Of a DNA stretch of 64,000 bases, positions 18,543 to 26,351 are shown one piece after another (within the stretch, counting starts at the first letter, position 1; the number at the start of each line of letters is the position of its first letter). Made by a program: the position numbers and the translations under genes. Origin of the DNA: Gordonia paraffinivorans NBRC 108238 (GTDB lineage Bacteria; Actinomycetota; Actinomycetes; Mycobacteriales; Mycobacteriaceae); assembly GCF_000344155.1 (NCBI RefSeq), contig NZ_BAOQ01000019.1, positions 47,353-111,352 on the forward strand, given 5' to 3'. The notes under the pieces are model-generated. The model was not told where the DNA came from. It saw only the letters and a program-made list of their open reading frames with translations, and searched no databases.

Positions 18543-19001
18543 ATGACCTCACACACCCCGATCCGGATCGTGACCGACTTCCTGGATGCGTTCGCACGCG
18601 GCGACACCGCCGCCGCGATGGAGAACGTCGACGACGACATCGCCTACACCAGCGTGTCCCTGCCGACCATCCACGGGAAGCGCAAGGTCGCGGGCGTCCT
18701 CGGCGGGGTCGGCAGCAAGCCCTGGATCGGCTTCAACTATCGGATGATCAACGTGAGCTCGGACGACGCCGGGGTGGTGCTGACCGAGCGCGTCGACGAA
18801 CTGCGGTTCGGCAGGTTGCACCTGCAGTTCTGGGTGTGCGGACGCTTCGAGGTCCGCGAGGGCCGCATCGCGGTGTGGCGGGACTACTTCGACTACTTCG
18901 ACATGACGAAGGCGCTCGTCCGCGGAATCGCGGCGCTGGCCGTGCCGTCGTTGCAGAAGCCGCTGCCGGGTCCCGCACCGGCGGTCGTCGGCAGGGGCTG
19001 A
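18543..19001 (+). CDS. Limonene-1,2-epoxide hydrolase family protein
   Basis: A 152-residue protein of the cystatin-like alpha+beta fold, family LEH (compare Rhodococcus limonene epoxide hydrolase and mycobacterial EphG). These open epoxides with an Asp-Arg-Asp active site. LTERVDELRF supplies the Arg and first Asp, and AVWRDYFDYFD supplies the second Asp. The N-terminus (IRIVTDFLDAFARGDTAAAM) and FWVCGRFEVREGRI are family-typical. It stands alone and is divergent from rplY. CATACT lies 6 nt before the ATG, a weak -10, so the mRNA may be leaderless. The substrate is unknown. Confidence 0.8.
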   Translation: MTSHTPIRIVTDFLDAFARGDTAAAMENVDDDIAYTSVSLPTIHGKRKVAGVLGGVGSKPWIGFNYRMINVSSDDAGVVLTERVDELRFGRLHLQFWVCGRFEVREGRIAVWRDYFDYFDMTKALVRGIAALAVPSLQKPLPGPAPAVVGRG

Positions 19002-19025
19002 GCCTTCGGCGGTGAGCTGCGTCCG

Positions 19026-19185
19026 GCGGTCAGGGCCTGACGGTGAGCTCTGGCCGGCGGTGAGGGCCTGGCGGTGAGGGCCTGGCGGTGAGGGCCTGCC
19101 GGTGAGGGCCTGGCGGTGAGGGCCTGGCGGTGAGCGTCCGCCGGTGAGCTCTGGCGGGGTTGAGCGCTCGCGGGTGAGCTCTGAT
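19026..19185. repeat. 14-bp minisatellite, five clean units plus degenerate flanks
   Basis: The unit CGGTGAGGGCCTGG occurs five times in direct succession at 19058-19127 (the third copy ends in C). Degenerate copies such as CGGTGAGCTCTGG extend it from about 19026 to 19185. It lies in the gene-free gap downstream of the epoxide hydrolase. There are no spacers of constant length, so it is not a CRISPR array. Confidence 0.85.
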
Positions 19186-19189
19186 CGGC

Positions 19190-19330
19190 GGTGCGAACGA
19201 GGGCAGCGACCCCATGATCATCCCGCCGCGGTGGTACCAGACCAGGGCCGGTGCGCTGGTGGCCGGCGCCTGCACGGGACGGTAGATAGCGCTCGCGGAT
19301 GAACTCCGGCCGGCGTCGATCGCCGGCGGT
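19190..19330 (-). pseudogene. Relic of an alpha/beta-hydrolase (HSL-type esterase)
   Basis: On the minus strand one frame reads YRPVQAPATSAPALVWYHRG followed by GMIMGS. This matches the N-terminal core of hormone-sensitive-lipase-type esterases, where the HGGG oxyanion-hole motif follows PALVWYH; here the motif is damaged (HRGG). No acceptable frame continues on either side: it runs into the 14-bp repeats downstream. I see no other gene between 19002 and 19614. The assignment rests on about 26 residues. Confidence 0.45.
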
Positions 19331-19614
19331 GGGCGCGGCCGACGCCGAACCCGTAGGGGTGGTCGTCGTCGTGCAGAGTGCCCGTAGCGCGATCGGTCGG
19401 CCGGCGATCGTGCTGCAGCGTGGTCGCCGGCCATGCGGTGGCGGGTATCGGCCGTCGGCTGAGTCGAGTCCCGAAGGTGCTCGGCCGCCTCGGCGAGTCG
19501 GCCGGCGTCGGGCGAATCGTCGCTCTGGCCGCTCGCCACCGCCCCCACGACGTCGGTCAGCGCGAAAGTGCCCCCGTCGACCTCGTTCTGCGGGGTCGGT
19601 AAGGAGTTGGGGTT

Positions 19615-20412
19615 TCAGTAGAAGACCGGCCCCGGGATCCCGCCGCCGGCCGCGACCGCGTCGCCGTTGATGGCGATGCTGCGCGGCGAGGCGAGGAAGG
19701 TGACCACGTCGGCGACCTCGCTCGCGTCGATGATCCGCCGCAGCGAGTTGGTGGCCAGTTCGGCCTCGAGTTCCTCCACCGGCACCCCGGTCTCGGCGGA
19801 CTTCTTCGCGAGACGGTCGGTGAGCCGTTCGGTGCGGGTGCGGCCGGGATGGACGACGGTCACGTTGATGCCGTGTGGCCCGAGTTCGTCGGCCAGGTTC
19901 TTCGTCAGGGCGGAGACACTGACGTTGCGGATGGTCTGGGCGATCGAGTTCGCTTGTCGCGCACCGAGTCCGCTGATGTTGATGATGCGGCCCCAGCCCT
20001 GGGAGATCATGTGCGGGGCGACGGCCCGGGCGGCGCGCAGGTAACCGAGGACCTTGATCTCGACCTCGCGGCGGACCAGGTCGTCGGAGGTGGCGGCCCA
20101 GTCGGCGGGCTTGCCCGCGCTCCACGGGGTGGCCGCCGAGTTGACCAGGATGTCGATGCCGCCGAGTTCGTCGACGGCGCGGTCGACGAGCGCGCGGACC
20201 TGCTCGTCGACGCCGGTGTCGGTAGGGACCGGGATCACCCGGCCACCGGTTTCGGCCGCCACCGCCCGTGCGGCGGCCTCGAGAGGCTCGGCCGAACGGG
20301 CGGCGATGACCACGTCCACGCCCTCCGCGGACAGCCCGCGTGCCACCGCGAGCCCGATGCCCTTGCTGCCGCCGGTCACGATGGCCCGTTTACCTGTCAG
20401 CTGTAGATCCAC
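19615..20412 (-). CDS. SDR-family protein lacking the YxxxK active site
   Basis: A protein of about 265 residues with a clear SDR Rossmann fold: TGGSKGIGLAVARGL, VDVVIAARS, IDILVNSAAT and the active-site serine in IINISGLGARQ. Where other SDRs have YxxxK followed by AAxxxLTK, this one reads QTIRN followed by VSVSALTK. The catalytic Tyr and Lys are thus Gln and Asn. The nucleotide-binding half is intact. The GTG at 20412 gives the conventional VDLQLTGKRAIVTGG start; another GTG at 20431-20433 would add seven residues. It may use different chemistry or be a binding protein. Its neighbours do not reveal a pathway. Confidence 0.82.
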   Translation of the reverse strand: MDLQLTGKRAIVTGGSKGIGLAVARGLSAEGVDVVIAARSAEPLEAAARAVAAETGGRVIPVPTDTGVDEQVRALVDRAVDELGGIDILVNSAATPWSAGKPADWAATSDDLVRREVEIKVLGYLRAARAVAPHMISQGWGRIINISGLGARQANSIAQTIRNVSVSALTKNLADELGPHGINVTVVHPGRTRTERLTDRLAKKSAETGVPVEELEAELATNSLRRIIDASEVADVVTFLASPRSIAINGDAVAAGGGIPGPVFY

Positions 20413-20469
20413 GTCGTCACGGTAGCGCCGCACACGCGGCGGGTGCCCAGCGGAGGGACGTGATGTTCG

Positions 20470-20823
20470 TCAGCGCTTCAGCGGGCTGTAGAAGACGAGG
20501 CCGTTGCCCTCGTTGTCGTAGACCACGGCACGGCGCTCGTGGGCGTCGTCGTAAGGGCCCTTGATGATCGCGCCGCCGTTGTCCTCGATGGCCTTGGCAG
20601 CGGCGTCGACGTCGGCGGTCTTGATGCCGAGGACGATCTTGCCCGGGATCGGGTGGTCGACGGGGGTGGCCAGGGCGATGGTGACCGCGCCGCCGTCCAG
20701 TGCGGCGAAGTGCGCGCCGTCGCGGAACTTCAGGGAGAATCCGAGGGTCTCGGTGTAGAACTTGATCGACTCGTCCAGGTTCTCGGTGGACAGGATGATC
20801 ATCTTGGGCTCGTACCCGCTCAT
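20470..20823 (-). CDS. VOC-family (glyoxalase/dioxygenase-like) protein
   Basis: A 117-residue single-domain vicinal-oxygen-chelate protein with the typical opening (IILSTENLDESIKFYTETLG) and closing (VVYDNEGNGLVFYSPLKR) strands of paired beta-alpha-beta-beta-beta units. Such proteins act on glyoxal adducts, catechols or antibiotics. Metal-ligand positions are not convincing (no His early on, though Glu/Asp are present), so the activity is open. The gene lies 57 bp upstream of the SDR gene on the same strand. Confidence 0.8.
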   Translation of the reverse strand: MSGYEPKMIILSTENLDESIKFYTETLGFSLKFRDGAHFAALDGGAVTIALATPVDHPIPGKIVLGIKTADVDAAAKAIEDNGGAIIKGPYDDAHERRAVVYDNEGNGLVFYSPLKR

Positions 20824-20943
20824 GAAACCTCCATGACTCGAAGGGGATGGGTGGCGCCTCGACCGAGGCCGGGCGCCGCCGGGATGTTAACGCCGTCTCC
20901 CCGGGGCGGGGAAGAAGGCGCCCCGGTTGGGGTCAGCGTGGTC

Positions 20944-21285
20944 TCAAAGGATCTCGTCGAGCTTCTCGAACGGACGCGGGATGCGGGTTCCCTTGTCCGT
21001 CACCACGATCGGACGTTCGACGAGGATGGGATGGGCGACCATCGCGTCGAGGATCTCGTCGTCGGTGGCGGAGGCCAGGTCCAGTTCCTTGTAGAGCGCC
21101 TCGCGCTTGCGGACCGCCTGGGAAGGGGCCAGGCCGGCATCGGCGAAGAGCTTCACCAGCTGCTCGCGGGTGTAGGGCTCGTCGAGGTACTTGACGACGG
21201 TGGGTTCGATCCCGGCGTCGCGGAGGGCCTGCAGCGCCTTGCGGGAGGTCGAGCACTTCGGGTTGTGATAGATCGTCGCGTCCAC
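20944..21285 (-). CDS. ArsC-family reductase (glutaredoxin-type arsenate reductase/Spx-like)
   Basis: A 113-residue ArsC/Spx-family protein. The nucleophilic Cys lies in IYHNPKCSTSRKALQ near residue 11. The later conserved block HPILVERPIVVTDKGTRI contains the RP motif of glutaredoxin-linked arsenate reductases. Members reduce arsenate to arsenite or serve as thiol regulators. No arsenite pump or ArsR regulator is nearby, so arsenic resistance is not certain. The gene is on the same strand as prs, 176 bp further on. Confidence 0.85.
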   Translation of the reverse strand: MDATIYHNPKCSTSRKALQALRDAGIEPTVVKYLDEPYTREQLVKLFADAGLAPSQAVRKREALYKELDLASATDDEILDAMVAHPILVERPIVVTDKGTRIPRPFEKLDEIL

Positions 21286-21405
21286 GTCGTCAACGGTACC
21301 CAGCGAACGGCGAATCGGGCGGCGGAGGGGCCGGGGCGGACCGGCGTTTTCGTGCCCGGTTCGGGGGCGGGTGCCGCGGAGTCGTCGAGGGGTGGGTGGA
21401 AACGA

Positions 21406-21441
21406 CCGCGCCCGGAGGCTCGTGTGAGCATCCGGGCGCGG
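21406..21441 (-). terminator. Terminator hairpin after prs
   Basis: Eleven-bp perfect GC-rich arms, 21406-21416 and 21431-21441, with a 14-nt loop, lie 20 nt past the prs stop on the minus strand and are followed on that strand by TCGTTTCC. This is a good intrinsic terminator for glmU-prs. Confidence 0.65.
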
Positions 21442-21461
21442 CGTGTGAGAGAACGGAGGGC

Positions 21462-22439
21462 CTACGCGCTGCCGTCGAAGAGGCTTGTGACCGAGCCGTT
21501 CTCGAAGACCTCGCGGATCGTCTGGGCGAGCAGCGGGGCGATCGAGAGCACGGTGAGGTTCTCGAAGCGCTTCTCCGGCGGGATCGGCAGGGTGTCGGTC
21601 GCGATGACCTCCTTGGCGCCGCAGTTCGCGAGACGCTCGGCGGCCGGGTCGGAGAACACGCCGTGGGTGGTGGCGATGATGACGTCGCCGGCACCGGCGT
21701 CCTTGAGGACGCGGACCGCGCCGGCGATGGTGCCGCCGGTGTCGATCATGTCGTCGATGAGCACACAGGTGCGGCCCTCGACCTCACCGACCACGCGGTT
21801 CGACTTGACCTGGTTGGGCACCAGCGGGTCGCGGGTCTTGTGGATGAACGCCAGGGGAGCGCCGTTGAGGGCGTCGGCCCACTTCTCGGCGACGCGGACG
21901 CGGCCGGAGTCCGGGGAGACGACGGTGACGTTGTCGGTGCCGTAGTTGTCGCAGACGTACTGAGCGAGCTGGCCGAGGGCGTGCATGTGGTCGACCGGGC
22001 CGTCGAAGAAGCCCTGGATCTGGTCGGTGTGCAGATCGACGGTGATGATGCGGTCGGCGCCGGCGGTCTTGAGCAGGTCGGCGATCAGGCGAGCGGAGAT
22101 GGGCTCACGGCCGCGGTGCTTCTTGTCCTGACGCGCGTAGGGGTAGAACGGCAGGATCACGCTGATGCGCTTGGCCGATCCGCGCTTGAGCGCGTCGATC
22201 ATGATGAGCGCCTCCATGACCCACTGGTTCATCGGGTAGGGGCAGCTCTGCAGCACGAAGGCGTCCGAGCCGCGGACGGACTCCTCGAAACGGACGAACA
22301 GCTCGCCGTTGGCGAAGTCGCGTGCCGTCTGGGGTGTCACCTTGATGCCCAGTTCTTCGGCGACGGCTTCAGCCAGTTCGGGGTGGGCACGACCAGAGAA
22401 CAGCATCAGGTTCTTCTGGTTGTCGGTGGTCCAGGTCAT
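21462..22439 (-). CDS. prs: Ribose-phosphate diphosphokinase (PRPP synthase)
   Basis: A 325-residue PRPP synthase that makes 5-phosphoribosyl diphosphate from ribose 5-phosphate and ATP for nucleotides, His, Trp and arabinan precursors. Visible are the flexible-loop residues in YARQDKKHRGREPIS, FFDGPVDHMHALG, VVSPDSGRVRVA and the PRPP signature VLIDDMIDTGGTI. The length and N-terminus (LMLFSGRAHPELAEAVAEEL) are standard. It is 78 bp downstream of glmU on the same strand, as in mycobacteria. Confidence 0.97.
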   Translation of the reverse strand: MTWTTDNQKNLMLFSGRAHPELAEAVAEELGIKVTPQTARDFANGELFVRFEESVRGSDAFVLQSCPYPMNQWVMEALIMIDALKRGSAKRISVILPFYPYARQDKKHRGREPISARLIADLLKTAGADRIITVDLHTDQIQGFFDGPVDHMHALGQLAQYVCDNYGTDNVTVVSPDSGRVRVAEKWADALNGAPLAFIHKTRDPLVPNQVKSNRVVGEVEGRTCVLIDDMIDTGGTIAGAVRVLKDAGAGDVIIATTHGVFSDPAAERLANCGAKEVIATDTLPIPPEKRFENLTVLSIAPLLAQTIREVFENGSVTSLFDGSA

Positions 22440-22517
22440 GAAAACTCTTCTGTCCGTTTCGATGTCGATCTTCTGCTGGGTGATGCCCGACGGGGACGGG
22501 CACCGTCTGCGGGTTCG

Positions 22518-24002
22518 CTAGGCGGACCCGGAGTCCTTGTCGCGTGCCTCGGACACATTGTCGCGTGCCTCGAGTGCCGCCCGTGCCGACGCGGTGTCGG
22601 GCCGCTTGTTCACGACCCAGTCCTCGATGACACGCTGTGCTCCCGCCGAGACCGCAAGGGCTCCCGGCGGTACATTTTGCCGTACGACGGTTCCGGCGCC
22701 GGTGTACGCCCCGTCCCCGACGGTCACGGGGGCGACGAACATGTTGTCCGAACCGGTCCGGCAGTGGCTGCCGATCACTGTGCGGTGCTTGTTGACGCCG
22801 TCGTAGTTCACGAAGACGCTCGACGCCCCGATGTTGGAGTGTTCGCCGATGGTCGCGTCGCCGACGTAGGTGAGATGGGGGACCTTCGAGCCGTCGCCGA
22901 TGGTGGCGTTCTTGGTCTCCACGAAGGTGCCGATCTTGCCGCCGACGCCCAGGAGCGTGCCGGGGCGCAGGTAGGCGAACGGCCCGACGCTCGCGTTGCC
23001 GCCGATGACGGCGTCGCTGCCATGGGTGCGGATCACCTGGGCGCCCTCGCCGACGGTGACGTCGGTCAGCGTGGTGTCGGGGCCGATCACGGCGTCGGTG
23101 GAGATGTGGGTGCGGCCCTTGAGCTGGGTTCCGGGCTCGATCCGGACGTCGGGCTCGATCGTCACGTCGATGTCGATCCAGGTGGTGGCCGGGTCGACGA
23201 CGGTCACGCCGTCGAGTTGGTGGCGGCGCACGATGCGCCGGTTGAGTTCGGCGGCGAGGTCGGCGAGCTGGGCGCGGTCGTTGCAGCCGGCGACGAGGAC
23301 CGGGTCGTCGACGGTGAATCCGCGGACGGTCTGGCCGGCCTCGCGCGCGATCTCGACGATGTCGGTCAGGTAGTACTCGCCCTGGACGTTGTCGGTCGAC
23401 AGCTTCGACAGGCCGTCGCGCAGGACCCCCGCGTCGACGGCGTAGACACCGGCGTTCACCTCGTCGATCGCGCGCTGCTCGGCGGTGGCGTCCTTGTGCT
23501 CGACGATGGCCCGGACCGCGCCGTCGTCGGTGCGGATGATGCGTCCGTACCCGGTCGGGTCGTCGGCGATGAAGCTGGTGAGCGTGACCGCGGCGCCGTC
23601 GCCGGCGGTGTGGGTCTCGATGAGGGCGCGCAGGGTGTCGGCGTCGAGGAGCGGGACGTCGGCCGCGGTGACGACGACGGTGCCGTCGAAGCCCTCGGGG
23701 AGGGCGGTGAGTCCGGCGCGGGCCGCGTCGCCGGTGCCGCGGGGTTCGTCCTGCTCGGCGATGCCGATCTCGCGGCCGAGCTCGGTCGCGATGTCCTCGA
23801 CGGCGGCGACGACCCGCTCCCGCTGATGGCTGACCACGACGACCAGATGGTCGGGGTCGAGCCCGGCGGCGCCGTGGAGGGCGTGTCCGACGAGGCTTCG
23901 GCCGGCGATGGTGTGGAGGATCTTCGGGGTCTTGGACTTCATCCGGGTACCGGCGCCCGCGGCCAACACGATCACGGCCACCGACGACGACGTTCCCGAC
24001 AT
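22518..24002 (-). CDS. glmU: Bifunctional UDP-GlcNAc pyrophosphorylase/GlcN-1-P acetyltransferase
   Basis: A 494-residue GlmU that makes UDP-GlcNAc for peptidoglycan and cell-wall linkers. The N-terminal uridyltransferase has [18 protein letters not shown] (the pyrophosphorylase signature). The C-terminal domain is a left-handed beta helix of hexapeptide repeats ([39 protein letters not shown]), ending with the acetyl-CoA site around [20 protein letters not shown]. The start at 24002 ([16 protein letters not shown]) matches the family. It leads the glmU-prs operon. Confidence 0.96.
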   Translation of the reverse strand: MSGTSSSVAVIVLAAGAGTRMKSKTPKILHTIAGRSLVGHALHGAAGLDPDHLVVVVSHQRERVVAAVEDIATELGREIGIAEQDEPRGTGDAARAGLTALPEGFDGTVVVTAADVPLLDADTLRALIETHTAGDGAAVTLTSFIADDPTGYGRIIRTDDGAVRAIVEHKDATAEQRAIDEVNAGVYAVDAGVLRDGLSKLSTDNVQGEYYLTDIVEIAREAGQTVRGFTVDDPVLVAGCNDRAQLADLAAELNRRIVRRHQLDGVTVVDPATTWIDIDVTIEPDVRIEPGTQLKGRTHISTDAVIGPDTTLTDVTVGEGAQVIRTHGSDAVIGGNASVGPFAYLRPGTLLGVGGKIGTFVETKNATIGDGSKVPHLTYVGDATIGEHSNIGASSVFVNYDGVNKHRTVIGSHCRTGSDNMFVAPVTVGDGAYTGAGTVVRQNVPPGALAVSAGAQRVIEDWVVNKRPDTASARAALEARDNVSEARDKDSGSA

Positions 24003-24278
24003 CGAATGTCCACCCTCTTCCTGATCGGTGTTCACGTCGGGTGCGATCCTACGCACCGGTAGTCGGTGGTGGACACGCGCCGCGCCTTTTGGGACGAATG
24101 CGCCCGCGGGTTGCACTTTTCATCCCCTGTTGTTCGACGGTCGCAGCTGATAGAACACAAGAGATCTGCTTCCCCGAGCGTTCGATCGGTGAGTCGTGCC
24201 GTTCGACCGCGGGCGGGGAGGCGGGCCGCACGTGTGCCGGGGTGTCTCCCGGTGCCCATCGACCAACGGAGGTATGCA

Positions 24279-25034
24279 ATGAGCACGCAGAAGACCGCCA
24301 TCGTCACCGGCGCCGCCCGGGGTATCGGCGCGGCGATCGCCAAGCGCCTGTCCGACGACGGTCTGGCCGTGGCCGTCCTGGACCTCGACGCCGACGCCTG
24401 CGCCGACACCGTGAAGGCGATCACCGACAAGGGCGGCAAGGCCATCGCCGTGGGCGCCAACGTCGCCGACGCCGACTCGGTCAACGCCGCGGTGGAGAAG
24501 GTGGCCGCCGAGCTGGGTGCTCCGACCGTCGTGGTGAACAACGCCGGCATCACCCGCGACAACCTGCTCTTCAAGATGACCGTCGAGGACTGGGACGTCG
24601 TCATGGCCGTCCACCTGCGCGGTGCCTTCAACGTCACCAAGGCCGCCCAGAAGTACATGGTCGACGCCAACTGGGGCCGGATCGTCAACCTCTCGTCGAC
24701 CTCGGCGCTCGGCAACCGCGGCCAGGTCAACTACTCGGCCGCCAAGGCCGGCATGCAGGGCTTCACCAAGACCCTCGCGATCGAGCTCGGCAAGTTCGGC
24801 GTCACCGCCAACGCCATCGCCCCCGGCTTCATCGAGACCGAGATGACCGCCGCCACCGCAGAGCGCATCGGCGTGCCGTTCGAGGACTTCAAGAAGGCCG
24901 CCGCCGCCCAGATCCCGGTCAACCGCGTCGGCGTCCCCGAGGACATCGCCCATACCGCGTCGTTCCTCATCAGCGAGGGCGCCGGCTTCGTCTCCGGCCA
25001 GGTCATCTACGTCGCCGGCGGCCCGAAGGACTGA
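24279..25034 (+). CDS. fabG: 3-oxoacyl-[ACP/CoA] reductase (FabG-like SDR)
   Basis: A 251-residue SDR: TGAARGIGAA for NADP(H), [14 protein letters not shown], serine in NLSSTSALG, YSAAK and the FabG-type end FLISEGAGFVSGQVIYVAGG. It reduces 3-oxoacyl thioesters in fatty-acid synthesis or related routes. ATG 24279 is preceded by ACGGAGGT at 24266-24273. It is divergent from glmU across a 276-bp gap that should hold both promoters. A perfect palindrome starts 10 nt after its stop. Since the window has other similar SDRs, the exact FabG paralogue is uncertain. Confidence 0.85.
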   Translation: MSTQKTAIVTGAARGIGAAIAKRLSDDGLAVAVLDLDADACADTVKAITDKGGKAIAVGANVADADSVNAAVEKVAAELGAPTVVVNNAGITRDNLLFKMTVEDWDVVMAVHLRGAFNVTKAAQKYMVDANWGRIVNLSSTSALGNRGQVNYSAAKAGMQGFTKTLAIELGKFGVTANAIAPGFIETEMTAATAERIGVPFEDFKKAAAAQIPVNRVGVPEDIAHTASFLISEGAGFVSGQVIYVAGGPKD

Positions 25035-25043
25035 CGACTGCCA

Positions 25044-25097
25044 GACCTCGTTTCGGCGGTGCGACTTCGATCGACGTCGCACCGCCGAAACGAGGTC
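25044..25097. repeat. Perfect long palindrome (22-bp arms) between fabG and tRNA-Gln
   Basis: Arms at 25044-25065 and 25076-25097 are perfectly complementary over 22 bp, around a 10-nt loop that itself contains TCGATCGA. It begins 10 nt after the fabG stop and ends about 60 nt before the tRNA. It can fold as a very stable terminator. Its length and perfection also suit a dispersed palindromic element. Confidence 0.8.
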
Positions 25098-25138
25098 GCG
25101 CCGGCGAGTGCCCGGGCGAGGCGTTCCTGCGCCTGTGG

Positions 25139-25144
25139 CACAAT
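25139..25144 (+). promoter_or_regulatory. Possible -10 box of tRNA-Gln
   Basis: CACAAT at 25139-25144 lies 14 nt before the mature tRNA 5' end, which allows a short precursor leader. No convincing -35 is seen. Confidence 0.3.
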
Positions 25145-25158
25145 CGTCTGCGCGTTGA

Positions 25159-25233
25159 TCCCCCATGGTGTAATCGGCAACACTCCTGATTTTGGTTCAG
25201 GCATTCCAGGTTCGAGTCCTGGTGGGGGAGCCA
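25159..25233 (+). tRNA. tRNA-Gln (anticodon UUG)
   Basis: A complete cloverleaf can be drawn. The acceptor stem TCCCCCA (25159-25165) pairs with TGGGGGA (25223-25229), with discriminator G and an encoded CCA (25231-25233). The anticodon stem is CCTGA/TCAGG, with anticodon TTG at 25192-25194. The T arm is CCAGG-TTCGAGT-CCTGG at 25206-25222. It would read CAA, and CAG by wobble. The 3' flank is a stretch of decayed genes, as often seen where tRNA ends have served as integration sites. Confidence 0.95.
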
Positions 25234-25299
25234 GGCGCGAGTGTCCGTGTAGCACTCCCACGCACTTCACTGAAGGTCTGCGAACCCCGCCATCACCGG

Positions 25300-25611
25300 G
25301 AAGTCCTTGTTGGCTGTCCTTGACATTGAGAGCGGCGGTCGCCGTACATATCAGGTTTGTTCGGTCGGCGCCCGCGCTGCGGAGTACTCGTACAACGTCG
25401 TCGGCCACTGGACGTCCGCCCTTCGGCGCGGCAATGCCGAGGGGGTCTCGCCGAGGTCGCTGACAGCGTCGACTACGGCCCCGGCGTTTATCAGCTTCTC
25501 TGCAACCTCTACGTGCGTCTGTTGCGCGGCGAAGTGCAGGGGCGTCCACCCGCTCGCCTCGCGTGCATTCACGTCCGCACCATCCGCGGCATCGCCACTC
25601 GGCCGGTTCAT
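25300..25611 (-). pseudogene. Frameshifted ankyrin-repeat gene fragment
   Basis: From an ATG at 25611 the minus strand reads ...GADVNAREASGWTPLHFAAQ and then VEVAEKLINAGAVVDAVSDL, a textbook ankyrin repeat. At a run of five Gs (25441-25445, plus strand) the frame shifts by one. In the next frame it continues TPLGIAAPKGGRPVADDVVR and LRSAGAD, a second ankyrin repeat. No natural stop follows: the shifted frame runs antisense through the tRNA. A single missing base in the G run would explain it, so this is either a real inactivation or a sequencing error. The N-terminal repeats are absent, cut at the border with the duplicated fragment at 25640-25975. Confidence 0.7.
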
Positions 25612-25639
25612 CCGTCTGTTGTTCGAGTGTCCCACTGCT

Positions 25640-25975
25640 GCAACGAATCTCGGTGTATCCACCAACGTGTGCCGGTGGGCTCCACGCATCCCGAACCCAG
25701 AGACGACCACCTCGCACAGCGCTACAACGACGTGAACGAGACCGGCCATGTGGATGTGGGTCGTACGCGGGGGACGCACGATGCGGATCAGTCTCCGCGA
25801 CGACGGCTAGGTCGACTGGGCGGCTGTGTGGCGAAGACCTTCGACGACTTCGGTCTCTCGTACCCCGGCGACATCTACCTGCAGGCCCGAAACGAAAGCG
25901 TCGCATCCACCGGCTTCGCGATGATCCCCGTGTACGACACCCCGAGCGGCATCGAGAAGCGCGGTGCCGAGCGTG
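25640..25975 (+). pseudogene. Degenerate partial copy of the secreted-protein gene 26352-27026
   Basis: This stretch aligns to the second half of the gene at 26352-27026: THPEPRDDHLAQRYN against THPEPWDDYIAQRYT, then VDVGR, then VAKTFDDFGLSYPGDIYLQA against VTKTFDDFGLSYLGDIYLEA. About 30 nt around AAGACCTTCGACGACTTCGG are identical. Between VDVGR and the AKTFDD block the reading frame is lost and a TAG appears in the homologous frame (RDDG-stop). There is no start or signal peptide. It is a tandem-duplication remnant. From 25976 to 26351 I see no gene, only the presumed promoter region of the intact copy. Confidence 0.8.
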
Positions 25976-26351
25976 GGGGCGGCGATCCTGATTCGACGCG
26001 CTGCACTCCGCCAGGTTGTGGGCGTCGGTGGTCCGGGGTCGTCAGCGCGACCTTGCTGCTCTCGCGACACCGTCCGCGGCACGGGTCGGGCTGCCGAACC
26101 CGAGATCGCCGGGCCGTCCTGAGCGGTCGCGGGACGTCGATCTCGAAGCGGACCCGGCGAAGGGCGATTCTGCCCGGCGGTGCCTGTCGGTCGACAGTCC
26201 CACTATGCCAACACATCTCGGCGGCATCGCGAGGGCATCGGAGAAGGGGGCTTGTCCGACGAATGTCGAGCAAACCGGGATGTCCGAGATTATCCTGCAC
26301 TCTCGAAAGAGTCGCGAGACCTGCCTGCGTTGCCGATTCGGGGAGGACGAC

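Noticed and set aside
19058..19127. Short repeats that might be a CRISPR array
   Set aside because: The 14-bp units are directly adjacent, with no spacers, and no cas genes are present.
20944..21285. An arsenic resistance operon
   Set aside because: Only the ArsC-like protein is present; there is no ArsB/Acr3 pump and no ArsR regulator.
25007..25906. A minus-strand coding region running through the tRNA
   Set aside because: Its second half is antisense to the tRNA and to fabG. Only the short ankyrin section is real, and it is frameshifted.
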